From: Prevotella sp.
GTDB lineage: Bacteria > Bacteroidota > Bacteroidia > Bacteroidales > Bacteroidaceae
NCBI GenBank assembly: GCA_017554105.1
Contig: JAFZIY010000017.1
Location: 310,001-374,000, forward strand
Reading direction: 5' to 3'
Length of the DNA stretch: 64,000 bases
Shown here: one piece after another, positions 25,803-34,696 of the stretch
Numbering within the stretch: the first letter of the stretch is position 1
Layout: each line of letters starts with the position of its first letter
Position numbers and translations under genes: made by a program
Notes under the pieces: generated by a model
The model's database searches: none
The model's input: the letters and a program-made list of their open reading frames with translations, nothing else
Told to the model about the DNA's origin: nothing

Positions 25803-26036
25803 CTAGTCAGTCCATTTATAGCCTGAGACGCCACGGAATCGTCCGAACGAGAATGCTTTCTCGTCATTCTCCTCTTCCTCGTCATCATCGAGGGTGTCGT
25901 TCTCCTTGCCCAGCACCGAGCCCTCTTCGTCGCCGTCAAGCGTTCCAGAACCGAAGTTTACTGGAGGAGTATTTTGCAAAAGTTCCGAACCACTTACGAT
26001 ACTGGCAGTAGGCGAATTATATATTTTCTTGTTCAT
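25803..26036 (-). CDS. Small acidic protein, unknown
   Basis: 77 residues starting MNKKIYNSPTASIVSGSELL; the start has a good AGGAGA seven bases upstream, better than the in-frame start at 26132 which would overlap the previous gene. The middle is very acidic (LDDDEEEENDE) and the end aromatic/basic (FSFGRFRGVSGYKWTD). No signal peptide. Small proteins beginning MKK-Y-xPxxxV occur in many Prevotella genomes, function unknown. 92 bases after the secreted Ig-like gene, probably co-transcribed. Confidence 0.7.
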   Translation of the reverse strand: MNKKIYNSPTASIVSGSELLQNTPPVNFGSGTLDGDEEGSVLGKENDTLDDDEEEENDEKAFSFGRFRGVSGYKWTD

Positions 26037-26070
26037 AACGTATATCTCCTGTTTATTTAATTGCATATTT

Positions 26071-26120
26071 GAACTTCGTTCTAAATCGTTCACGTTCGGA
26101 ATAACTTGAACGTTGTTCAA
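26071..26120. promoter_or_regulatory. GAAC/GTTC palindromes between the Ig-like and small acidic genes
   Basis: GAACTTCGTTC (26071-26081) and TTGAACGTTGTTCAA (26106-26120) lie in the 92-base intercistronic space. Either RNA hairpins or protein sites. Confidence 0.35.
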
Positions 26121-26128
26121 TTCTTCTC

Positions 26129-29100
26129 TCACTTAATCACGATTTTCTTGCCGTCCTTAATATATATACCCTTCTGAGGATTCAAGACACGCACCCCTTG
26201 CAGGTTATAGTAAACACCGTCAGCAGAATCCGCACTGACACTGCTTATACCTGTAGGTACTGTCTCCTCGAATGCGACGAACGTAACCTTTGCACTCGCA
26301 CCTCCTGAGATGTTCAGGTAACCCTTGCCTGCCTGCAGGGTGTTCTTCAACATATAGTAGCCCAAGCCATTTGAGCCATTGCCAAGTACATAGATATCGG
26401 TTGTTGTCTGGTTGCCAGTGATACCAACAACCGAAGCGTCGGTACATGCCAGCATCTTGTTGTTGGCAAGTGCTGCAACATCGCTGGTACGCTTCAATTG
26501 AACAGTACCCGAACCCTTAAGCATCACGGCAGCACCTGCAGGAACCTTATCCACTTCCTCAGCAATGATTTTCTGTGTCGTTGCCTCCGTAATCTGATAA
26601 GCCGTCACGCCCTCAGTCTGCGAGAAGTCGATGTCAGCAGTAGCCACCCAAGTGAGGTAACCAGCAGAACTAAACGTAAGATTTATCTCATGCGCCGGCT
26701 GTGCGCCGCCACCTACAACCACGTTGTCGAGGAAGAAACGATCATAGCTTCCTGCACCGGAGAAGGTAATGGTAACTTCATCGCTGTTTCCTACAATCGT
26801 ATATTGGTCGAAGGTCGTAAACTCTCGCTGAGTAAGATTTCCTGTGCTCAACGTCATCGTGCTCTCTCCGTTGGCAAACGTAGCATTGGTCAAAGTGACA
26901 TTTACCGTTGCGTCCTCAGTATCGTTAGTGGCTATCCATGGAGCAAGAGCGAAACTAAGAGGTGCCTCTCCCACAACGCTGAAGGCAGGAGAAGTGGCTG
27001 AGCCAGCATTATTTGCACTACCCATTTTCACATATCCGGGACCTGCCTGACAATTAGTTGTTTCCCAATCGAGGCCAGTGATTGTAACATAACCGCTACT
27101 ACCACCCCAATTGTTATTCGTGCCATTGCATGCAGAGAAATCTTCGTTCAAGACTTCTGTTGCTCCTTCCACTGCATCAGCAGGCGCATATACCTTGAGT
27201 GTGTAGGTGGCGCTGCTCTCTTCTGTGGTTTCGGTTGCAGGAGCGGTGGCAGTGATGGTCACAGTGCCAGGACCAAGAACGTCGATAACGTTATTGCCGT
27301 GGAACTTGACAATGCTCTCGTCACTACTTGTATATACAAGGTTTCCACTGACGCCCTCTGTGGTGGCAGCCTGCTTGTTGTAGTTGTCGCCGTAAGTGAT
27401 TTCCACAACGGACTCTGCGAAGGAAACGGCAGATGATTTCTTGTTCACGGTAAGCGTGTAGGAAGCGGTTGCAGCAGCATAATGTTCTGTCTCTGTTCCG
27501 CTTGCGGTTATCGTAACCGTTCCCGCACCATTTACGGTCACTGCACCTGTCTGTGCATCTACTTCGGCAACACTTGTATCGGAGCTTGAATAGGTTATTG
27601 TTCCGTTATAGTCTTCAGGCTTATTCACTTCTGGTGCAGTGAAATCATCGCCAATAGTGATTGTATATTCCGTTGGATTGTATGACAGTGCCGAACTCTC
27701 CTGATTGATGGTATATTCGGCGGTTGCTTCTTCACTCGTACCATATTCGTTTGTTGCCGTAGCCTTAATCGTGGTATGCGAATTTATGGTAACGGTTGCA
27801 CTCGTTCCCTCGACGGTAACAGGGTCGCCGTCGTTCACACTATAGGTAATGCTCATTGCCGTCCGCGCGGTAATCGTAACCTGTGTACCGTAGTCTACTA
27901 CAGTTCCCGATGCAGGAGAGAAGGTTACGGTTGGAGCCACATTTGACGGCACCTTGCGGTAAATCTGAACGGGTGTTTGTCCACTTGAATAACAAGAGAA
28001 GAGTTTGCTTGTAGAATTATACTTCAGCAGATTATGAGAGAAAGAACCCTGGAACGTTATGGTTGCATTCCCACCGCTGATACTTATGGTTGCCTTGGCA
28101 TTATTTCCTGCTGCATCAAGTGTCTTTGCTCCCAAATTGTTGCTTGAAGAAGATGTTGCACAAAGATAGCCATCGTTGACATGGAAATACCATGCTCCTA
28201 CGGAACCTTCAAGAACGGCAGCTGTTACCGGGTCATCTGGATTATCCTGAGAGGTGGAGGTTATCTCAATAGTACTCTTGTCTGCCGATACGGCCGCAGA
28301 TTTTAAAAGGGTTGCTTTATAATTGTTAGTTTGTTTCGCACCAAGCACGTAGCCCCCAGCCCCGTCAGAAGGAATGTATGTAATCAGTATCTGGTCGTCA
28401 GCAGATAGCATCGAAGCATCCGTCACTAATTCGTAAGTACCTATGGCATCTACAGAGAAAGGAGCCTCTACTATCAATGTATATGAAGCGGTGGCTTCGT
28501 TCCAAGCATCGGTCTCAGAGGTGGTAACAGTAACAGAGGCCGTTCCCGTTGCCTTAGGCTGTATATATCCATTTGATTGAATGGTAGCAATTTCGGGATC
28601 AGAGATGGTGTATGTTGGAGTGCCATCTCCAGGATTGGTCAGTGCGGGACCGTTTTGATTAGTTCCCAGATATGCAGTGACTGTCTCTTGGGCGAAACTC
28701 AGCACGGGAGTTCCTTTGGCCACATGTAGTAAGTATGAAGCAGAGCCCTGTGCGTAGGTTTCCGTCTGGGCCGTTGACACGGTGATAGTAGTCTCACCGT
28801 ACTTTTTCAGCGTTATCTGACCACTACTGCTAATGGTTGCCACATCAGTGTTGCTGCTTGAATAAGACTTTGCGCCGTCACTGGATGTTGTAAATTCGGG
28901 CATAGTATATGGTTCACCGATAGTTGCATTATCCTCTTCTACGGCGAAACTGTTGTTTGGGTTTTCTTCTCCAGAAGGTGTTTCAGTAGTATAGGTTACT
29001 GAAATAGATGCGAGCCTTCTGTTTCCTGAAGATCCTCCTATCGTAAACTTTACGCTATTAGCCTCTCCCGTCCAAGTACCACTACTATAAGTGCCTACAT

Positions 29101-29425
29101 CTGTTGTTATTGCATTGCTTCCATCACTTGAACCAAAACCAAGAACTATTTGGGTGATTGTCTTGCCATTTGCCTCTACAGTAAAATAATTACCACCGTA
29201 GGCACGTATAGCAGTTCCACTCGTATAGTATTTTGGTGCATTACTGTTTGTCCCCTTATCGAAGGTTATTGTAATACCGGTACCAGTTACAGTTGTAATG
29301 GTTTGTTGATTCGTGTATCCTTGCTCTGAGAAAGTGATGGTTTCTACAGCAGCAGAAATACCTCCCCCGCCGAATAGCACAAACAAGGCTATCAGCAGGC
29401 TTTTAAAGTAAAATTTTTGTTTCAT
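26129..29425 (-). CDS. Large secreted Ig-like (BIG) repeat protein with C-terminal sorting-type tail
   Basis: 1098 residues. Signal peptide (KSLLIALFVLFGGGGISAA), then several bacterial Ig-like/BIG2 repeats (SYSSSNTDVATISSSGQITLKKYGETTITV and similar, ~165-315 and ~575-760), a chitobiase-like domain (~495-570, PTVTFSPASGTVVDYG), and a beta-sandwich (~770-900, NEDFSACNGTNNNWGG). The end GVYYNLQGVRVLNPQKGIYIKDGKKIVIK-type tail (seen as residues ~1065-1098) is typical of T9SS-like or Prevotella surface proteins. Adhesin or carbohydrate-binding role likely; no catalytic motif. Own promoter at 29473-29505. Confidence 0.85.
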   Translation of the reverse strand: MKQKFYFKSLLIALFVLFGGGGISAAVETITFSEQGYTNQQTITTVTGTGITITFDKGTNSNAPKYYTSGTAIRAYGGNYFTVEANGKTITQIVLGFGSSDGSNAITTDVGTYSSGTWTGEANSVKFTIGGSSGNRRLASISVTYTTETPSGEENPNNSFAVEEDNATIGEPYTMPEFTTSSDGAKSYSSSNTDVATISSSGQITLKKYGETTITVSTAQTETYAQGSASYLLHVAKGTPVLSFAQETVTAYLGTNQNGPALTNPGDGTPTYTISDPEIATIQSNGYIQPKATGTASVTVTTSETDAWNEATASYTLIVEAPFSVDAIGTYELVTDASMLSADDQILITYIPSDGAGGYVLGAKQTNNYKATLLKSAAVSADKSTIEITSTSQDNPDDPVTAAVLEGSVGAWYFHVNDGYLCATSSSSNNLGAKTLDAAGNNAKATISISGGNATITFQGSFSHNLLKYNSTSKLFSCYSSGQTPVQIYRKVPSNVAPTVTFSPASGTVVDYGTQVTITARTAMSITYSVNDGDPVTVEGTSATVTINSHTTIKATATNEYGTSEEATAEYTINQESSALSYNPTEYTITIGDDFTAPEVNKPEDYNGTITYSSSDTSVAEVDAQTGAVTVNGAGTVTITASGTETEHYAAATASYTLTVNKKSSAVSFAESVVEITYGDNYNKQAATTEGVSGNLVYTSSDESIVKFHGNNVIDVLGPGTVTITATAPATETTEESSATYTLKVYAPADAVEGATEVLNEDFSACNGTNNNWGGSSGYVTITGLDWETTNCQAGPGYVKMGSANNAGSATSPAFSVVGEAPLSFALAPWIATNDTEDATVNVTLTNATFANGESTMTLSTGNLTQREFTTFDQYTIVGNSDEVTITFSGAGSYDRFFLDNVVVGGGAQPAHEINLTFSSAGYLTWVATADIDFSQTEGVTAYQITEATTQKIIAEEVDKVPAGAAVMLKGSGTVQLKRTSDVAALANNKMLACTDASVVGITGNQTTTDIYVLGNGSNGLGYYMLKNTLQAGKGYLNISGGASAKVTFVAFEETVPTGISSVSADSADGVYYNLQGVRVLNPQKGIYIKDGKKIVIK

Positions 29426-29472
29426 AATTATTATTTTGTACGTTTAATATCTATAGGTCTTGTTAGCGGGTG

Positions 29473-29505
29473 CAAAGTTAGGCATTTTACATAGATAATG
29501 CAAAA
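29473..29505 (-). promoter_or_regulatory. Promoter of the Ig-like protein gene
   Basis: Minus strand TTTTG (29501-29505), 20-bp spacer, TAACTTTG (29473-29480). Confidence 0.75.
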
Positions 29506-29543
29506 TTTATCCGATACTTTTTTAAAATATGTATGAAATGGCT

Positions 29544-30539
29544 CTACGCTACTTTCTTTCCCATGAACGACTGGGATATCCAGGCATAGATGCCGAGCAG
29601 GACCACGAGGAGGGTCTGCAGGGTGTGTACGATAAGCACGAAATAAAGGGCTTGCTGGTCGGCTACACCATAGAGGATGAGCATGGTCTTGACAGCGAAA
29701 TGCCAGGGACCGGCACCGTTGGGGGTGGGTACGATGACAGCTATGGAGCCTACGATGAAGGTGACAAGGGCACAGGAAAGGCCGAGACCGGCGGTGCCCT
29801 CGAAACAGAAGAACGTAAGGTAGTAATGGATGAAATAACTGCCCCAGATGGCAAGGGTGTAGAAAAGGAACAGGGGCTTGTTACGCACGCTGCGCAACGA
29901 CATCATGCCTTGCCAGATGCCACTGAGGGTGGTGCGTACCTTGTTGTAGATGCTGAGACGGCGCAGAAGGAAATGGAGTAGGATGAGGGCGGCAATGCCA
30001 CAGACGGCAGTGACGAGGTAACCGGTAAGGGAGAAGCCGGACAGGATGGAGTCGAGACTGGTGCCTGTCTTCTCGAAGAAGGTGCCGAAGACGGTCATCT
30101 GCCACAATAGGGTGGCGAGGGTGATGAAGAGCACGAGCACGGAGTCGATAGCACGCTCGGTGACCACAGTGCCGAGGGACTTGGGGAACGACACGCCGTC
30201 GTACTGACGGAGGACACCGCAGCGGGTGAACTCGCCGATGCGGGGCACCACGAGGGAGGCGGCATAGCTCATGAAGATGCTGTTGATGCAGGTCATGGTA
30301 CGGGGATGCTCGCCCACAGGCTCGAGCGTCTGACGCCAGCGCCAGCCACGGAACATCTGGGCAAGGGCACCGAAGGGCATGGAGAGTAGCATCCACGTCC
30401 AGTTCATCTCGTGAAGCATCACGTCCTTGACGCTCCCGAAGTCGAAGTCACGGTACATCCAGTAGAGGATCGCCGCGCCCAGCACTATAGGCATGGCGAT
30501 GCGCACCACACTCGAAATGATTCTCTTTTGCGCTGACAT
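29544..30539 (-). CDS. Flippase-like/lysylphosphatidylglycerol synthase TM-region protein
   Basis: 331 residues with about eight membrane segments and the family patterns (RGWRWRQTLEP, FMSYAASLVVPRIGEFTRCG, VVTERAIDSVLVL, PTPNGAGPWHFAV). UPF0104/AglD2-type; such proteins are thought to move lipids across the inner membrane. The start at 30539 is chosen because the TTG at 30557 lies within the -7 element TATCTTTG (30555-30562). Lone gene. Confidence 0.85.
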   Translation of the reverse strand: MSAQKRIISSVVRIAMPIVLGAAILYWMYRDFDFGSVKDVMLHEMNWTWMLLSMPFGALAQMFRGWRWRQTLEPVGEHPRTMTCINSIFMSYAASLVVPRIGEFTRCGVLRQYDGVSFPKSLGTVVTERAIDSVLVLFITLATLLWQMTVFGTFFEKTGTSLDSILSGFSLTGYLVTAVCGIAALILLHFLLRRLSIYNKVRTTLSGIWQGMMSLRSVRNKPLFLFYTLAIWGSYFIHYYLTFFCFEGTAGLGLSCALVTFIVGSIAVIVPTPNGAGPWHFAVKTMLILYGVADQQALYFVLIVHTLQTLLVVLLGIYAWISQSFMGKKVA

Positions 30540-30554
30540 ATTCGGATTTGGGTG

Positions 30555-30562
30555 CAAAGATA
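30555..30562 (-). promoter_or_regulatory. -7 element of the flippase-like gene
   Basis: TATCTTTG on the minus strand, 16 bases before the ATG at 30539. Confidence 0.55.
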
Positions 30563-30898
30563 GCGGAAAAGTGGGAAAGTTGGAAAATTAAAAGATTAAA
30601 AAATTAAAACATTAGAAAATTGGTGGACATATATATGACCTGCAATGCGTGGAGGTGTGGTTCCTGACCCCACCCCTGCCCCTCCCCTTGAGGGGCGGGG
30701 AGACATCAGGACAGGTGATTGGTGATTGAGAGTTCCATACACTTGTAGTGGAAACATCCCTAACGACTCCCCGCCCCTCAAGGGGAGGGGGAAGGGGTGG
30801 GGTCTAAAAGTAGATAATTGCCTAAAAAAAGTGGGAATGGGAAATAAATGGGGGATGGTGTCGTTATATTGATAAAGACTGATAACTACTATTACGCT
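30558..30898. repeat. Non-coding region with an inverted pair of repeat A
   Basis: After an AT-rich stretch of family H type (AAATTAAAAGATTAAA), two long A copies face each other: 30666-30702 (CCACCCCTGCCCCTCC...) and 30768-30804 (its near reverse complement), 65 bases apart; together they could fold into a large hairpin. No gene is supported. Confidence 0.75.
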
Positions 30899-31783
30899 AT
30901 GAGGAAGATTCTGAATATACTGGTGCTGGCGATGATGTCGCTGACAGCGTATGCCACGGGATATGAGTCGGACATTATATTTATCGACGGGGTGGAATGG
31001 GAACTGCTGGGCAGGCCGGTGTATGCCGAGCGGGAACTGTGGGACGCCCTGAAGGCGGTGCTGCCGAAGGAACGTACCACGAGGTCGTCTAACTGGGACG
31101 GCTTCACGACGTACTGGAGCATACAGAGGGGTGTGCTCTGCATGGACAGCGTCAGGTATGAGTTGTACGACAGCGACACGAAGAGGATATGGACGGAATG
31201 CATGCCGTCGGCCACCCTGCTCCAGGTGTTCAAGAAATATGCGAAGAAGAAACGCATCGTGGCCTCATGGCTCACCGGTGACATCCGCGTGGCAAGGGGT
31301 AAGATGATTTATTACCAGCACTCTTTCTTCGAGAGGAACTACGAGAACGAGCGCATCATAAGCATCAAGGAGGGGAAGGTTGGCGAGGTGAAGGAGTACC
31401 AGAACTACGTCAAGGAGGGCTTCGCCTTCGAGGACTTACAATCACGTCCCAGGTTTGACAATAACGGCAAGGGCAGTGTTGACCTGCGCGAGATGTTCCC
31501 GATACATTTAGAGAACTACCCAGAACTCGTTGGTTACAACCGCATAGTGTTCCGCATAAACAAGGCAAGGGTGGATGAACAGGGACGGCTCGTGGAGTGC
31601 GAGGTGAGGGTGTTGAGACCTGCCGACAACCAACGCCTGGCTGCCGAGATGGAGGAGGCGCTGAAGGCATATAGTCCCTGGCGCGTGTCGTACATCAACG
31701 GTGAGTACCATGCATACGGGATACAAGGATACACTTTTACCTATGGCCTACCCCTAACCCCTCCCGAAGGGAAGGGGAAATGA
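30899..31783 (+). CDS. Secreted protein of unknown function
   Basis: 294 residues with a cleavable signal (MRKILNILVLAMMSLTAYA). No recognised motif; the last third (YPELVGYNRIVFRINKARVDEQG ... AEMEEALKAYSPW) looks like a weak TonB C-terminal-type fold, and TonB_C-like spacing is only suggested. The start at 30899 gives the signal peptide; 30848 would add 17 residues. The final residues GLPLTPPEGKGK and the stop lie inside repeat A (31746-31776), so the natural end may have been replaced. Confidence 0.65.
   Translation: MRKILNILVLAMMSLTAYATGYESDIIFIDGVEWELLGRPVYAERELWDALKAVLPKERTTRSSNWDGFTTYWSIQRGVLCMDSVRYELYDSDTKRIWTECMPSATLLQVFKKYAKKKRIVASWLTGDIRVARGKMIYYQHSFFERNYENERIISIKEGKVGEVKEYQNYVKEGFAFEDLQSRPRFDNNGKGSVDLREMFPIHLENYPELVGYNRIVFRINKARVDEQGRLVECEVRVLRPADNQRLAAEMEEALKAYSPWRVSYINGEYHAYGIQGYTFTYGLPLTPPEGKGK
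31746..31776. repeat. Repeat family A overlapping the 3' end of the secreted protein gene
   Basis: GCCTACCCCTAACCCCTCCCGAAGGGAAGGG; inverted copy at 31810-31841. Encodes LPLTPPEG. Confidence 0.75.
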
Positions 31784-31809
31784 AAATGCAATTGGGTTTA
31801 GGGTTGGTC

Positions 31810-31841
31810 TCCCTTCCCTTCGGGAGGGGTTTAGGGTAGGC
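31810..31841. repeat. Repeat family A, inverted partner, overlapping the 3' end of the TIGR04076-like gene
   Basis: CCCTTCCCTTCGGGAGGGGTTTAGGGTAGGC. On the minus strand GCCTACCCTAA gives the last residues (SLP) and stop of that gene. Confidence 0.75.
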
Positions 31842-32130
31842 TCTCAATATAAAAACTGAACGGTCGGAAGCCGTCGTTGCAACTAATCATGGCGCTCATG
31901 GGGTTCTTCATCCAACCGTCGTAGAAGTTACCCTCGCCTTTTGCCAGCGACTCGACATACTCGCGCATGGAATACCATGCAGCGGGACACAGTCCCTCGG
32001 GGCACTTGCCGTCGATGGATATCCACTGCTGCCCTTCCCTGATATCACAGGCGTGCTCTATGGGGTTCTCATATTGTTCCATGAGGTCCTCATAGACGGT
32101 CTGGCGAACGGCGGTGATTTGAACTTTCAA
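31831..32130 (-). CDS. TIGR04076-like small protein
   Basis: 99 residues. Pattern VQITAVRQTVYEDLMEQY ... CDIREGQQWISIDGKCPEGLCPAAWYSM resembles the TIGR04076 family (Cys-containing, function unknown). The only in-frame start near the usual N-terminus is TTG (32130) and it lies in the tandem repeat F (AACTTTCAACTTT); an ATG at 32147 is out of frame. Both ends are therefore embedded in repeats. Activity unknown. Confidence 0.6.
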   Translation of the reverse strand: MKVQITAVRQTVYEDLMEQYENPIEHACDIREGQQWISIDGKCPEGLCPAAWYSMREYVESLAKGEGNFYDGWMKNPMSAMISCNDGFRPFSFYIESLP

Positions 32131-32194
32131 CTTTCAACTTTGAACATTAACGCTTCGGTTCCCTCCCCTACGGGGGGAGGTTAGGAGGGGGCTC
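32119..32194. repeat. Repeat F then repeat A, between TIGR04076-like and VanW genes
   Basis: F: GAACTTTCAACTTTCAACTTTGAAC (32121-32145). A: CCCTCCCCTACGGGGGGAGGTTAGGAGGGGGC (32161-32194). On the minus strand, the A copy encodes the final GAPS and stop of VanW. Confidence 0.8.
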
Positions 32195-33014
32195 CCTCAC
32201 GTATTTCGAGGTCGGGGGGACATTCGTACATCACCTTGGCGTGGTTGGTACGTATCAGTTTACTGTCGAGTTTCTTTCCCGTGACGCGGTCGAAGGTGTC
32301 GCGGAACACTTGTCCGTTGCGATAGACGACACCATCCTCGCGCGAGAAGTACTCGTTCTCGGCATGTATATGGAAGGTGTGTGCCTGCTGGTCCTGTGCA
32401 CGCAGTTCACCGCAGAGGTACTCGTCGTCCACCCACAGCCTTAGCTGATAGGTGTTCTGCGTGTCGTTCCTCACGCGGTAGTCGATGTAGTTGTACGAGA
32501 TGCTGGTGCCCGTGCCGAAGGGTATCTTACGCCCGAAGTCGGGGAAGAGGTCGTAGCCGTCGTGGTGGTGGTGCTCGGCGATGGTGAGGTCGCTGTGTAG
32601 CACCATCCAGTGGATGAGGTTAGACAGTTGGCACATGCCTCCTCCGATGCCCTGCGAGGGGTGTCCTCCGGAGATGGTCAGTCCTTCCTTGTAACCCTTG
32701 CTTGCCGTGGTGCGTCCTATCTGCTTCCATACGGAGAATGTCTCGCCCGGGCGGATGAGCAGTCCGTCGATGTGCTTTACCGCCAGTGCGAGGTTTGTCG
32801 CCTTGTTCTCCTGCAACTGCATGTTGACATTTCCCAGTCGGCGACGTATGAGTGAGTTATGCTTATATATCACGACGGGCAGGGAGTCATCGACACGTTC
32901 CCTGGCAAAGGCCGTCTTATGCAGACGGTCCTGCAGGTTACGCTTGAGTATCTCCTTCTCCATCGAGAGACGATAGGTGAAGGGGCACAATTCACAAAAC
33001 AGTTTACGGCTCAT
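32181..33014 (-). CDS. VanW family protein
   Basis: 277 residues. VanW domain from about residue 90: PGETFSVWKQIGRTTASKGY, GGGMCQLSNLIHWMVLHSDL, HHHHDGYDLFPD, IPFGTGTSISYNYIDYRV. VanW accompanies some vancomycin-resistance operons but is widespread and its role is unknown; no van gene is here, so nothing suggests resistance. N-terminus carries Cys (CELCPF). Its start is overlapped by the end of the next lipoprotein gene by four bases. Last residues GAPS and stop are from repeat A. Confidence 0.85.
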   Translation of the reverse strand: MSRKLFCELCPFTYRLSMEKEILKRNLQDRLHKTAFARERVDDSLPVVIYKHNSLIRRRLGNVNMQLQENKATNLALAVKHIDGLLIRPGETFSVWKQIGRTTASKGYKEGLTISGGHPSQGIGGGMCQLSNLIHWMVLHSDLTIAEHHHHDGYDLFPDFGRKIPFGTGTSISYNYIDYRVRNDTQNTYQLRLWVDDEYLCGELRAQDQQAHTFHIHAENEYFSREDGVVYRNGQVFRDTFDRVTGKKLDSKLIRTNHAKVMYECPPDLEIREGAPS

Positions 33015-33580
33015 TTCTTGGTATGTTTCTCAACGAACTCGGTCATGTTCTCAACCAGGCTTACGCCGTCCATGCCTCTCTGGAGCCAGTCGTTGATTTT
33101 CCACGCGCCGTTCTCATTAACGAGCGACACCTCGGTGGTCATTTTTGAGCCGTCCTCGTTAACTACATCATAGGATGCGGTCACGGGGTCTTTCATGTCA
33201 ACGTCGATGTTCTCTATCTTTACCTTGCCGCCCTTGCCGAGCCACAGCATGTTCTCGTCGGTGAAGAAGCACTCTTCCTGGTTATCGAGGTTACCACATG
33301 CCACGCGAACCTTGCGGAGCAGTTCGTTGAAACTTGCGGAGCAGTACTGTCCGAAGAGGTCGATGTTGGCTTCCATGCCGTCTTCTGACGGAGTGGCGAG
33401 CACGTTAGCATCATCGTATGCCTTTGTCAGCATCTCGACGATGTCTTTCTTTGTCTGGTCCTGGTCGGCAGCCACGTTCTCGGTCTCAGCCTTTACTTCC
33501 TTGTTGGCGTCCTTAGAGGCGCAAGATACCATCACGCATGCGGTCATGGCGATGGCGATAAGAAACATATTCCTTTTCAT
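33011..33580 (-). CDS. Lipoprotein, DUF3828-like
   Basis: 189 residues. Lipobox VMVSC at ~residue 19 (MKRNMFLIAIAMTACVMVSC); the rest is a small alpha-beta domain (VEMLTKAYDDANVLA ... AWKINDWLQRGMDGVSLVEN) of the DUF3828/NTF2-like kind, a calcineurin-like fold with no clear catalytic residues. The start at 33580 follows from the signal peptide. The ATGA overlap (33011-33014) couples it to VanW. Confidence 0.75.
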   Translation of the reverse strand: MKRNMFLIAIAMTACVMVSCASKDANKEVKAETENVAADQDQTKKDIVEMLTKAYDDANVLATPSEDGMEANIDLFGQYCSASFNELLRKVRVACGNLDNQEECFFTDENMLWLGKGGKVKIENIDVDMKDPVTASYDVVNEDGSKMTTEVSLVNENGAWKINDWLQRGMDGVSLVENMTEFVEKHTKK

Positions 33581-34012
33581 GTTGTTATTATTTAGGTTTT
33601 TTATAAAGTTATCATATAGAGGTGCTAAAAGCGGCATCAAAATTACAAATATCTTTTATAACCTCCAAACTTTTGAAAATGTTATTTTCGTTTTTCATTA
33701 CTTTTTTTTCTTTGCCCCGTTTTCGAGACCTTTTATACCTTCTTCTCTACCTTCTTCTCTACCCCACCCCTGGCTCCTCCCCTCATAGGGGCGGGGAAGG
33801 CCTACCCCTAGCCCCTCCCAAAGGGAAGGGAATGTATTCAAATGTTAAAAAATGCATTAACGATAAACTTTTTTCAAAAATAATTTGGTTTATAAAATAA
33901 ACTTCTTTATATTTGCACCGTGATTCGAACACAGATGGTCAAAACCGCGCTTTCTGCAGGGGTGCGGAGGAGGCCAAGAACAAAAGTTTAACACACTAAA
34001 AAGTAAAGAACA
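33581..34012. other. Non-coding region with repeat A pair and a plus-strand promoter
   Basis: 432 bases. AT-rich near the lipoprotein; two adjacent A copies at 33761-33799 and 33801-33830; a promoter (TTG 33885-33887, 20-bp spacer, TATATTTG 33908-33915); then a ~95-base leader to the membrane protein gene. A GATTCGAAC stretch is not part of a tRNA. Confidence 0.8.
33885..33915 (+). promoter_or_regulatory. Promoter of the membrane protein/wHTH pair
   Basis: TTG 33885-33887, 20-bp spacer, TATATTTG 33908-33915. Confidence 0.75.
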
Positions 34013-34696
34013 ATGGAAGAGAACAACAACATGACTGCCGAGCGCAGTCTGGAAATCATCACGAAACAGATAGAACAGAGTCGTCGCGACGTATCGAAGG
34101 ACGTGGGACAGAGTCTTTTTATCTCAGGACTCTGCACGATGTGCATGGCACTGTTTATTGGCCTATGCATACTATGCACTGCCAATACTGCCTTTTATCT
34201 TCTGTTTTTAACATTACCTATTGTAATATATGCTATCCTGCGCTATGTGAACAGGAACCAGACACCCACACCCAGCAGTCTCATCGGCTCGATGGTACAC
34301 AAGACGTGGGTGACGTTTGCCATTTTCGCCATCGCATTCTTCGTGCTTGCCAATCTTTACAATGCCTTTATGGGGCGAATGGAAAGTGCTGAGGTCTATG
34401 CGCGCATGATGGTTCACCCTTTCCGTATCATTCTCTTGCTCATGGGTATGACCATTACGATAACGGGCTATATCCTCAAGAGCCGCTGGCTGGTATGGTG
34501 CGGTATTATTGGCGGTCTGGGTGGTTTCATGTGGGAGTCGTTCTATGTGACGCAGACGATAGTGGGCAGACTATTCCCTCTCGGCTCCAACTACATGGGA
34601 ATTGCCAGTGGTCTGATTCCCGGCATCATCATCGCCCTCTTTGCCTTCATCGGCCTGACGCTCCCAGGTATGATGCTTAAAAAGAAAAGTCTATGA
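34013..34696 (+). CDS. Integral membrane protein, unknown
   Basis: 227 residues; six predicted membrane segments after a polar, charged N-terminus (ERSLEIITKQIEQSRRDVSKDVG). No recognised family. It overlaps the following winged-helix regulator by four bases (ATGA), so the two are translated together; in such pairs the regulator often controls its own unit. Function unknown. Confidence 0.75.
   Translation: MEENNNMTAERSLEIITKQIEQSRRDVSKDVGQSLFISGLCTMCMALFIGLCILCTANTAFYLLFLTLPIVIYAILRYVNRNQTPTPSSLIGSMVHKTWVTFAIFAIAFFVLANLYNAFMGRMESAEVYARMMVHPFRIILLLMGMTITITGYILKSRWLVWCGIIGGLGGFMWESFYVTQTIVGRLFPLGSNYMGIASGLIPGIIIALFAFIGLTLPGMMLKKKSL

Noticed and set aside
30540-30557. TTG start for the flippase-like gene at 30557
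   Set aside because: It lies inside the -7 element TATCTTTG, so it cannot be in the mRNA; ATG at 30539 preferred.
32181-33014. VanW as a vancomycin-resistance gene
   Set aside because: VanW is widespread outside van operons and none of the core van genes is here.
33917-33930. GATTCGAAC as a tRNA T-loop
   Set aside because: No acceptor stem or other arms can be folded around it.
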